From Pyrocephalus nanus (taxonomy: Eukaryota; Chordata; Aves; Passeriformes; Tyrannidae): a DNA stretch of 64,000 nt. This document shows positions 21,591 through 33,000 of the stretch, piece by piece. Both the position numbers and the translations under genes were made by a program. The number at the start of each line of letters is the position of its first letter. Position 1 is the first letter of the stretch. The DNA is taken from assembly GCA_038380795.1 (NCBI GenBank), contig CM076259.1, positions 27,696,977 to 27,760,976 of the forward strand, written 5' to 3'. The notes beneath the pieces are model-generated. The model saw nothing but the letters and a program-made list of their open reading frames with translations, was not told the origin of the DNA and searched no databases.

Positions 21591-22727
21591 TAAGTCAGAG
21601 TTGGCTTGGTTTTATTTTTGTACCACGTTGCTAAATCCTTTTCCCACATCCATTTTAAAAATATGGACATGTTCCAGTAACTTGTGCTGTAAACAGAGGT
21701 AACACAATCTGTTCACTCCGTGAGATCCCATTTAATACACCATGTATCATTTATCTCCCTCCCTGGAGCCTTGTCTTCCCAGGATACTGTATTCTGTTCC
21801 GGAAGTGTGATTCCACATACTTTGTTCCTCAGTGTAGAACCTTGTGTTTTGATTCTAAGTGTGATTTTACCAGGGGTTTTAGAAGGCAGCTGCTTCCCAT
21901 TAACTTGGCCAAATACATGCACCATGCCAGGAGAGACAGTCACACCTGCGGAGCTGTGTAGCCCTTCTAACCATATTTTGGCATTGTAAGACATCCATGA
22001 ACATCAGGAAGCATTTAGATGTTGAGCAGATCTTGTGGCAGCCTAGCACTGGAAGCTCACGTAGTTTGAATTTCTAGGACACTTTCATCAGCAAAGCGTC
22101 TGAAGTATTTACACAGGACACAAAAGCATTAGCTGCGTTATCTTCTACTCTCACACATGCTGTGCAGCTAAAGAGAGTCCTTTGGTCCTTTGTGGATTTC
22201 TGAGAAAAACCTGGCAGAGAAGCCTCTAACAGTAGAGAGAGCGCTGCACAGCATGGAATGTTCAGATCCTGCTGAATGGGGCCTGACATCTGCAAACAGA
22301 AACTTCTCAGCACCAGGGAAAATTATCAATGCCAACAAACAAATAAGCAAACAAACAAAATCAAGCCTAAACTCGTGTTTTCTCCATGTGGCCTCAATTT
22401 TACCCCAGTGACCAGCTCCTGGCAAAACTTCCTAATATTTAGTTGGCTCTCCATCTTGGGAACCCAGACCTCTCCCAGCCATCCTTGTGACGCAGGAGGT
22501 CCCACCCCTTCTTGGGAATTTTAAAGTCCATTTATAGTTGCACCTCTTTGGTCCCAACCTCGTTTGAGGGTGAGTAAGAGCTAGCTCTTACACCAAGAAA
22601 GCATGCTCTATGTGCCAGCACAGTGAGAATGGGGGTACCTCCAGAGCCAGAGGAAACTCTCTGCAGTGCTGAAGGCAAGAACTCAGCAAGCAGTGATTAT
22701 CCATAATTGGAGGTGTCCAGGATTTGC

Positions 22728-22853
22728 CTGAGCCTGGCCCTGAGCAACTCAGTCTAGTTTGAGAGTCACCCTGCTGGGAGCAGAGGGATGAAATAGAGAC
22801 CCCAGAGGTCCCTGCCCACCTGAATCTTCCTGTGATGCTGTGACTAACAAACA
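22728..22853 (+). repeat. CR1 LINE 3'-end fragment (diverged)
   Basis: The order CCTGAGCAACTCAGTCTAGT, TCCCTGCCCACCTGAATC, TTCCTGTGATGCTGTGA matches the CR1 3' end with a decayed octamer tail. Internal deletion and substitution suggest an older copy. Confidence 0.6.
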
Positions 22854-22859
22854 AGTGGG

Positions 22860-25236
22860 TTTATTTGATTTTGTGGTGTTTTTCTTAGTGAGGCAGTCTG
22901 AATACAAAAGGATTCAGACTGCTACCTGTCATGAGGTGCCAAGTGGAGAGGAGATTGAAAAAACAGCTCAGTTGCCACCACATTCTGAATTGCAGTCTGG
23001 CACACAATTGTGTTAATCCAGCACAAATGTGCAGAGGAGTGTTGCAGAGAGGGGCAATTCCATCTTCCCTTTCATCTCTCCTGCTGCCTCTCTTTTGTCA
23101 ACACTGATGAGCAGCAGAGAATTGATCCAGCTGAAAACTAAACTATAAAGGAATAAATCCATTTTGATTTACAATGAGTCCTTTCAGTTTAAAAATGCAC
23201 CATCTCCCTCCCTAGCAATTTTTTGTTCAAAGCAAAGTGGTTGGGGATCACCAAATCAGAGACTTTATTCTCTTCAGGACTATTCTGGAGCACTACTGTG
23301 CTCCTCCTTGCTGTGCCATCATCCACAGCAACCTTCCCAGTGATTGTATTGTTCTGCAAATGATTTTTCATAGCATCACTGCTCCTTTAGTTACCCTCTA
23401 CTTTTTCATATCTAGCTTTCCCACTAAGAAAAAAAGAACATATTCTCTATTTAGTAAGTGTTTTCCTGCAGCTTCCAGAGCTCCAGTGTACCATGAGATA
23501 TGGATTTCTGTTCTCCTGCCATGATGCACCATGAAAACACAGCACGTGGATCAGACCCACTTTTTCACAGTTCCTGGGGACACAGGCGAGCAAGCCTAGG
23601 GCCAGACCCCTCTGTGCTCTGAGCAATGCTCATCCCCCAGCATCTGAAATATGACCAAGGTGCCTCTTCTCTGCTGGAGAAACCCAGGCTACTGCCCAGA
23701 GCAGAGCACAGAGAGGATTTGAGCCCTATGAGCAGAAGGCACATCCTTCTGTGGCAGTTTTTCTCTGAAGGGACACTGTATTGCCAGTTGAGAGCAAAAG
23801 CAGCAATAAGGATATGAGCCTGGAATATGTGGATTGGCCTTTCTCTCTTTTATGCCACTTTCAGAGGTCTTGTTTATTGGACATTTCTGCCAATGCTCAT
23901 CTGCTTTCTGGGCTATCCCTGGTGTCCAGCACTAGTCTGTCATCCAGCTCTGCTGTGGGCACGGGGGCTTCCAGTCCACTCGTTCCCAAGGACCCTGCAG
24001 ATGGCCAGACCCTTTTTCTCCAGATATCCCAGGAGAGACACATTTTGGGAGTCCCACTCTCAGACCAAGGTTCAGCTCCTATCAGAGTACTCCTCAGCTC
24101 GTACCTGAGTTAAGGGAATCTTTCAGGACCACTCAGCTTCTGCCCCAGCCTCTCAGCAACACGTGGCATGTTGGGTCAGTGCTTGAGTCCTTCACCTCAG
24201 TGTCAAGGTCACTGTAACTGAGAGCAAAGCTGGCACGTGTCTCCCATCCCTCTTTGCTCTTGAGAAAATCCACTGCAGTCCTGGGATGTTTGGAAGGCTA
24301 TTGCATATTTTTCCACTGGATTAGAAGCATGAACACTGCAATGAGAAACGTAACCTAGTTTGCTGCATGGATTCTGTATTTAATCCACCCCACCCTCTGT
24401 GTTGCAAAACACGTAGGTTGTGGCATCAAAGATATTATTTAACTAGATATTGGCCAAGGTACTGATAACCATCTCCAGGTAGCTGAGGATGACCAACGAG
24501 GATTCTGTAAGTGTCCCATCTCTCCTTGAGGAAGAATCTGGAGGTCTTTTGAAAGAGAATAGTAACACAGTTCTCCACAGCGAATGCTGGCCAGTTACAA
24601 GTTGCCAGCTGTCAAATATGCCCATGAATGCTGCAGATTTTCTTCAGTAATTAAATAACTGGGTTTTTCATTATGTTTTGGGGTTTTTTTTAGCACAAAT
24701 GCAGCCCACAGCTTTAGTCAGATTACCCCAATGTTGTTTCAGACTTTCAGGTTTCTCTGGGATATTCAGCTGAGGACTGTCATACAAAGGGTGCTCACCT
24801 TCTAGCACTGTAAAGAAAGAGGCTGCAGATTTGTCCAAAGACTCCATATAGCTATATTTTCTTAAAAGTGTTCTCATGTGATTCTAGAAAGCAGGGCACT
24901 ACTAGACTCTCCTCAGTGCCATATCAGAGATCTGTGGTGATTCAGGCACTGCCCATTCAGCAAACCCTCTAAAAAGGACCTTTTCAAAAAAGCCTCCCAA
25001 TCAGGCAGCCAGTCACTCTGCCTCTTCCTAGCACTTCTGCAGGGGCACAATTTGGTCTTGCCCAGATCTGCTGGGAGATGGGAACTTTTGCTTTTCCAGT
25101 CCTCTTCTCCTCACTGCTTTTTGGGAATGGCCATCTCAGATGAATGGGTCCCTTCTCCAAGACCATCCTCTGATGTGTGGTGTACCCAGCCTCTGGGGAG
25201 ATAACATGCTGCTTCCAGGCATCACAAAGCATGTTT
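22860..25236. other. Intergenic, no gene seen
   Basis: I found no feature beyond short ORFs lacking domains and splice context. Confidence 0.35.
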
Positions 25237-25241
25237 GGTAC

Positions 25242-26625
25242 TGTTGTGGTTTTGCTTTGGCTTAATTTGCTTTCTACCCCCCACACAATTACTACTAGTT
25301 GAGAGAAGGTTTTTTCAGATAAAAGAGAGACAGGATTTGGGGAAAATAGTATAAACATTTATTACTAGTAAAATAAAAACTACTAATAAATTAAAAACTA
25401 AATAACTATATCTACAATAATTCTACTTAAGTTAAAGTGCTATATATTTACAGAAATACTCTTCTCCCTTTATACCAGTCCAAGGAGGAGAAGTGGTTTC
25501 AGTTTCCATTTTCAGAGGTCCAGCTCTCTCTCTCCAGTAACAAATCTTCAGTAGCAGCAGCATTCTCGTTGCAGCTGGAACTTTTTCTCTCTCTTTTTCT
25601 TGCTCTGTGTCAGCTTCCAGGGCTGGGCTTACCCCCCTCCTGGGCTAAGACTGAAGGCTGGGAGTTACCCAGGTCCTGAAGGGTCTTCCTTCCATAGGCT
25701 TGCAAGGGGACACTTGCTTACTATGGATCTTCACCACAGGGTTACAGGGGATAATGGCTTAAGAGTTCACCCCTGTTTCCCCATGGAGGTCCCTCCCCAT
25801 GGGAGAAACAGTCCTTGATAGACTTCTCGGCATGGGTCTAGCACGGATCCACACACACATGGATCCCAACATTTCACATGGGCCGTCTCGCTCCAGCATG
25901 AGATTCTTTTCTTCTCATAAAGTTATAAATCTTCAATAGCAGTATGGATCCACACACACACGGATCCCAAGCTTATTCGAGCCATCTTTGCTCCGGCATA
26001 AGCATCATCTCTTTCAAGGGTCACAAAGTTTTCAACAGGACTTTGCCTCACCTCAATCCTTCTCATGAAGTCTCGGTTCTCTGGTACATCTACAGGCTCC
26101 TCTGTGAGCTGCATGGGGAGTCTCCTTACTCCAATAAACTTTTACAAGTAGCAGGGATTACTTTTCAGTCTTTTCCCTGCTGGAGAGAGAGAGTGAAAAG
26201 GGAAGAAGCAGCTCTCCCCCCTTCGAATTTCTTCTCTCTCCTCCGGCTGCCAGCTTCGACCTTGGAAGTCCCTTATCTCTTGACTCGAATTCTTCCACAG
26301 CGGTTTCTCGTCTAAGTAGTCAGTCTTTTAAACTTTTTTTTCTTCACTCTCTTACCAGAGAGAAAGGGAAGGCTTCAGTGCTACACCTGCTTCCCCCCCA
26401 GCCCAAGCCGGGGGAGGAGAAGGCCTTGGCCCTCTTCGGGCCTGCTGCTTCTTTACATGGCTGCTGCTCCTAATTTCAACTGCGCCACAAGTCTTCTCTT
26501 CCGTTTTCTTAAAGATGTAATTAGCAAAGGCATCACTGAACTTTTGATTGGCCTTTTTGTCCGGAAATTACCTGGACAAAACCATCCTCAGCCCCAGGGA
26601 TGGGCTGGTGGGCAAAACCACCACA
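25242..26625 (-). mobile_element. Solo LTR with intact ends and 5-bp target-site duplication
   Basis: The element is 1,384 bp. Its plus-strand start TGTTGTGGTTTTGC and end GCAAAACCACCACA form imperfect terminal inverted repeats in TG...CA form. It is flanked by identical GGTAC at 25237-25241 and 26626-26630, a 5-bp duplication typical of ERVL-type integration. The A/T-rich polyadenylation-type region (ATTTATTACTAGTAAAATAA) lies near the plus-strand start and a TTTAAA TATA-like motif at about 26328, so the LTR reads on the minus strand. Internal GGATCCACACACAC modules occur twice. It is a distant relative of the LTR at 15865. No internal viral genes are present. Confidence 0.92.
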
Positions 26626-26639
26626 GGTACCCACCCTGG

Positions 26640-29600
26640 ACATAATTTCATATACAGAATGCACCTCTGGTTGGTGCCCTGGCAGAAACTATCATGGTCC
26701 TCTGTGTGGGAAGAGCGGCTTGCATCCCTCTACCTCAAGGGTGCCTATTCCGATGCATTTCCCCATTGTGCATCTCACTGAAAGCCTGCCAAGCTGTGGG
26801 CACCAGCTCTTTCTGCCTCAGGGTTCTGCTGCTTGGCCCCTCTGCAGCAACAAGGTGTTGACTTAGGAACCACTGCATGTGTCCCAAGTGCCCAGAGAAG
26901 GGCAGCTTCACCACTTCCTCTGTGAAGCTGAGCTTACATTTCTTTTAGCTCCCTAAGCTTCCCAGTCAGTGCCAGAAGTCTCGCAGTTAATTCCAGTCTG
27001 ATCCCCGAAAACCCTGTTGCCTGTGCAGGCACTTGTTGGGTACCAACCTGCCCAGCAGCTCTTGCTCACACCACGTCCTTGCCAGACCTTCCCTTCTGTT
27101 TCCCCAGGTGTGGCTGATTTTTGTTTACAGTTCCTTGCCATGAAGTTATTAGTTATCTGCCATTAGTAATGGGACTTGGTTTTGCCTGCCATGTTTGCTT
27201 TAGCTCTGGACAAACAGCAATTAGGATGTTTTACACGAGGTCCTTCTGGCAAGCACTCTATCTCAGGAACACCCAGACAAGCTGATAACTTGATAAGCTT
27301 CAAGTCATGGTGTGGTTTCCAAGATCAGCTAAAGTCTGCAAATAAATTCTAGAACACCTGAGAAAGTCAGCATAAAGTGGAAGACTATGACTGCTTTCAG
27401 AATTGATGGTACAAGGACCAAAACATGATAGTGGAATCACTCAGAGAAAAACATGGTATTACAGAAATCTGGAAATGCAGTGGAAAATTCCTTCAGCAAG
27501 ACTAACTCAATGATACTGCAGAATAGTGTTTTCTATTCCTATTTTTCTTAGTGAGTGTAGTTTGCAACCATAAGACATGCCAAGAGAGACAAGAAGAGCA
27601 ATGTATTAAGGCTGTGCACAAGATGACTGCTGCAGTTAAGTCTGGAACCTGGCTGAAGCTACTAATGCCTAACACCGACAAAGGAGCATTTAGTGAGCTG
27701 GGCTTCTATATCCCTGCCCTTGGCTACTCCTGTTGCAGCCTGCCCCTCATTTCCCATGTCTCTGACAGGGTCCCACACATCCCTGTCAGCCTCTCTGCTC
27801 AGGGGACCCACGCTGGCAGGTCTGAGAAGCTGTCCCTGTGCTGATCTCTCTCTGGTCACTGTTATCTCTGCGGCGGGGTCCTGTTCTGGGAGATGACGAA
27901 AATGCCATTCAAGGGAGTCAGCATTTAAAATGGGTCGTTAGACAGAAACGTCACAGTGTCTTTGCTAAAGATAGCCTGGTGCTGAGTAAAACAGTGCCTC
28001 TAAAACCTTCCTTTTACAACATGCTCTCTCAGCATAATAACCCCTCGGCCTCAAACAACCCCCCCACAGTGCCAGTGCCAGGAAGCTCCTGTCATTTTCC
28101 TGGGCTCTCCATCAGCCTCTTGTGACCACCTCTTGGGAAGCTGTAGCAGGATGGGACTACGTCCTCTGCTTTGCTGTTTCTTACAAGGGACAAGCACTTC
28201 CTTGAGCACAGATTCCTTTAAAAGTGGTTTTGAGGGCTAGTTGGAATAGTGCCAGGGTGCCAAGGCTACAAGTGCAGAGAGAGTCAAGATGGAGGGAGAG
28301 AGATGAGCTTGGTGTGCTCCTCAAATGAAGCCAGGAGAAAGGGAGCAGGTGATGCTGGTCTGCAGAAATGTATGTGTCTCCCCACCACAGTTCCAACTCC
28401 CTTCTCTCTCTCTCACCTTCACCCACACACTCACACCATTTTGCACTGCTGATTCAAGGGAAAGAAGAGGTTGATGCTTTCTGCTTGAACTGGTCACCAC
28501 AAACTGTTTTTCTTGAACAGTAGGAAAAAAAAAACACCTCCTGACAATTGTCACAAGTTCTCCCCTGTCTTCTCTCCTCTCTTTCTCTCTCATGCGATCC
28601 TATGGACTGTGTTACACAAGAGGGCATGTGGGACCACGACAAAGCAGTCCCTCGGAGACATGGAGGCACATGAGGTTGCACCTGTACACCAATCTCACTC
28701 CTCAGGAGGCTGGAGAGCCATGTGTGATGAAAGAGATGAGAGCTGTCACTACAGCAGGGGTCTGCTGAAGTGAGGCATAGCACTGGCTCTCTTTTATCCT
28801 CCACCTTCACCACCCAGCTGAGGAAAACTAGAGAGCAAGCAAGGATCCTTCCACAGTCAAGAAGTGGCCACTATGAGTCACCTCCCTTCCCCCAGCTGGA
28901 GGAAAAGCCCCAACACTTGGGGAATGAGCCAGTGAGGGGCTTGAGTGTCTGACACTTGTCACGAAGGGCTGATTAAGTCTGAAAGTGTCAGAGCAGTGGG
29001 CTGCTGGAAAGTGTGAACCTCAACAGTGGGGGTTCTCTGAGACAAAATGAGCCCCAGGATGAGGCACATGGATGGAAATGTATTGCCCTATGCAAAGGTC
29101 AGCAGCTTGATGGGAGCTAGATTGAGCCCCCTCTCTGCATGAGCTCGAGTGGGTTTTCCCAGAACTGCTGGTGGAGGAGGGTCCCCTCCTCAAACTCCTA
29201 GTAGTGCCACAGTATTCAGCCCCTCTTTTCAGTTCTGATTGCTTCTTCTGGATGCTCTTCCTCTATCTCCTTGGATCACCTGGGCTTTGTCCCATATTGG
29301 CCCTGGACTCTAGATTGATGACTCACATGTGCCCTGGTTGGAGCTCACCATAGACCCTTTCCTCATGCTGCCTGCGAACCAACCAATGAGAAAAAAGCCA
29401 AGAAATTAGCACATTTGGAGGATTAAAGAAGGAAAGAAAAAGACAATTAAGGAAAAAAAAAAAAGAAAACAAAACCCAACAAAACAAATCACAAAAAAAC
29501 CAAAAAGAAATAACTACAGAAATAAGGACCAGCATGTTCTTGAAAGCCCTGAAACAATTAAAGAGAAGCTGTAAGAGACGGAAAGATCAAACCAAAAAAG

Positions 29601-29950
29601 GTAAGAGATGAAAGAAAAACATGAAGGGTACTTGCTGGGAAGTGTCTTCTACACTTTTTCCACTGGCTATGTAGAAGCGAAATTTGTAAGAAAAACAACA
29701 GCGACTCAAAGAATTTCCACTAAAAGATGCTTACAGCTGTGTCTCTGGTCCCTCCCTCCTCTGCTCTCACGTGCCTCAGGCTTATACTGGTTTCTTGGTC
29801 GTGACGCATCTTCTTAGTGATGTGAGGAAGTTTGCTGCCCATCTGCAATATAAGGGCATTTAGGGAAATGCTTTGATCAGATTGAGAGAGAGAGAGAGAG
29901 GGCATGAGAGCAAGCACGTCCCACTGACCCCTCTTCACTCACCCACCCAC
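26640..29950. other. Intergenic upstream of LAG3
   Basis: No coding exon was recognised. It contains A-rich tracts (29450-29515) and a GA dinucleotide run (29883-29901). The last few hundred bases upstream of 30063 should include the LAG3 promoter and 5' UTR, but no TATA box or CpG island stands out. Confidence 0.4.
29883..29901. repeat. (GA)n microsatellite
   Basis: A short uninterrupted GA run lies about 165 bp upstream of the LAG3 start codon. Confidence 0.8.
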
Positions 29951-30062
29951 TTCTAGCACCTTCTTTGCCCATGCCTCATTTTTGCTGATCTCTTCAAGCT
30001 TTGGACCTTGTCAAGCACGGACCCAAGTGGGACACAGCCCCTCACCCTTCCTGGATGCCACA

Positions 30063-33000
30063 ATGAGGCCGGTGTCCCTGGTGCTGCTCCTCACCTTTGC
30101 CCTGCTGGCTTTCAGTGGTAAGAGGGGCTGAACCTATTGGGGAGGGCAGAGTAGCTCAGTAAGCTGAGCCTGGATGTTACTTGGTCCCTGACAAGGATGG
30201 AAGGGAAAGTTTGTGCCCTTCCAATCCAACAAAGATGGTCAGATATTGCCCTGCTCTCTGACCTGCCCTGGCAAACGTGGCATCCCCACTCTTTGCTCAA
30301 CTCTTCATCTTGTGTTACAGCTGGTCACATCCTAGCAGGATTAGCGGAGGGGGAAAGCAGTGAGCAGAAAATATGGGTCAGAGAGGGGAGTTCAGCTGTG
30401 CTGCCCTGCCACTTGAGCCCCAGAAAAATGAGAAAGACCTTGAAGCAGCTGCCTGACAAGACATCTGTGCTGTGGAAGAGGCATGGGGGAAGGTATGTCA
30501 GCGTCAAAAGAAATTTCACTCCTTCTAGGGGGACTGGGAAGGTGGGAGACACTTTGAGCCCCTTTTCTCTTTCCCCATCTTCCCTCCTTCCTGCCCCCTC
30601 CCTTGATCTCACCTTATCCTCTGAGATGAGCTGCTCACTTTTCCCACTTCCAGTGTCCACCAGGAGCCACATGGGGTACTGGAGGTGGGGTACTCGGGCC
30701 TCCAGAAGACAGCACTGCTCATGAAGCCCCGGGTGTCACTCCAGGACTCTGCTTTGCGCAATGGCAATTTCTCCCTCCGGATTGACCCCGTCCGGAGTGA
30801 GGATGCTGGGCTCTATGAGGCATGGGTGAAATACAACTCGGAGGTCCATACTTGCCACGTGGAGCTGGGGGTAATTACAGGTAGGAGAAGATGGAAAACC
30901 TGGAGAATGTTGATTTTAGGACCGGGAAGGTTGTAAAGGTGAAATGGGGTGGGGATGCTGTGTTTGGTTGGCAGGTTAGAGTACAGGCAGCATCCTCCTG
31001 AAAGCACACAGCTTCCTGCTGTCTGTTCTCCACTCTGGAGGGGCGCCTGCCTGTGGACAAGGCTAGGACAGGGGGACACAAAGGGTTGGGTTGGTAGTTC
31101 CCCTGTGATCTTAGCTCACCTCCCACCCCGACACTTTGGTTATTTTGCAGTAACCCTCAGTCCACCCGATCCTGTGGTAGAAAATGAACTGCTCTTGATG
31201 AGCTGCAACTCCAGCTACCGGGCCAGCCTTGTGGAGACATGTTGGTTCCATAACGGGCACCTGGGTCTCACCTCCAGGACCTTCTGCTCCTTGCCTGGGG
31301 CTCTCTCCATCCTACGGCCATCCATGAGTGATGCGGGCCCCTGGCGCTGCCAGCTTCGATACTCTGATAATGAGATCATTTCTGCCACATACAACCTGCA
31401 AATTCTAGGTGACTTCAACCTCTGTGTTCATATTCTAGCATCCCCAAGCTTATCCCTTTGATGTGACTAACCCCAATAGCTCCAGCTTCCCAGCTCCCAC
31501 ACTGTCCTCACTTCCCAGGTCAGTCATCTCCCATCTTTCCAGCCACCATCACACACTGTGCTCTTTCTCTGGCTCAGGTTTTGATGGCCCAGCCAACCCT
31601 GTGGTCTATGCTGCAGCTGGCTCTGCAGCCCATCTACCGTGCAGCCTGAGCTACCTTCCCAGTTCCTTTCAGATGAACATGGTGACAGCCCACTGGAGCC
31701 ACCTCGCAGGAGGACACTTGCAAGACTGGGACATCTCTCCGAATCTGAGTAGCAGAAACTTCCCCCTGCACCTCCCTGTGGTGGGGCCGGGTGATGCAGG
31801 GCAGTACCTCTGTGCTGTCTCTGTGGGCCCCAAAACAATCAGCAGGGAGGTGACCTTGGCAGTGGTTACAGGTGAGAGGAGAGACAGGGAGGTGATTACT
31901 TACCCCTCTGGGATCCCCCAGTGCTTACAGATAAACCTCCCACATGTCAGTGCAGTGAGCATGGGTAGGTCCTGATCGTGGGTTCCCACCTCAGGGTGGG
32001 AAACACAGTCTCTGTTGAGGGCATTGCACTGCACTGGACTCTGCTGAAATTGGTTTTCCTTAGTGACCTGATTGTTCCTCTTAAAACTGAGGAAGACAAA
32101 GAAAATAAATTAGAGGAAGTAATAAATATGGGATGTAATAGAAGAAGGATGGATGAGGAAGAGATGTAGACGTGTCTGTAGACTTTCCTGAGGTTTGGTT
32201 TTTTTTTTTTCCTTTGCTGCAGTGACTCCAAGCATCCAAGGGCCAGTTTCTGAGGGGAGTCGTTTGCTGCTCATCTGCAGCCTCACACACTCCTTGGGAC
32301 ATGAACGTTTCCAGTGGAAGCACCTTGGCTCAGTCCCCACTAACAGCAAGCTGGCTGTGGCCACACCCCAAAACCTGGAGGGCCACAGTGCCCCCATGGG
32401 ACCTACCTTGGAAATACCCAAAGTGTCACAAAAGGATACGGGCACATGGGAATGCAGCGTATATGGCCCAGAAGGCCAGCTGGGAGCAGTGGAGTATGAG
32501 CTGCAGATCACAGGTACTGTCCCCCACATGTTTGTAACCAACCTCTTCTTGCCATATTCAGTTCCTCGGTGCCTTTCCTCTCTCACCTTCACCCTTTCCT
32601 TCTCCCCTTGGACCACTTGGATCTCATCTTCTAGTCATCCTGTCTTAGCTCTCACTAGTTCATTATGTTGCTCCTTCCAGTTCCCTGCACTCTTTCCCAT
32701 TTTGCCCATTTTTGTGCAGTCCCAGCCTTGCCCCAGTGCAAAATCAACCTTCTCTCCCTTCCTAACTGTGGTTCCTCCTCACAGGTGCCCAGGTCTCCAG
32801 CCCTCCTGCTATCTTCAATGGGCAGATTACTTTTGGGCTGACACTCACCCTCTTCCTTCTGCTTGCTGTCTGTGTTGTGGCTCTGGCCCTGCAGAAAAGG
32901 GTAAGTGTCCATCATCCCATTTCTGTTATTTTTCCTGTACATCAACCCTTATTTGACCCTACTGGGCAGCTCTGGCTAACCATGGTATTTGTCTGGAGAC

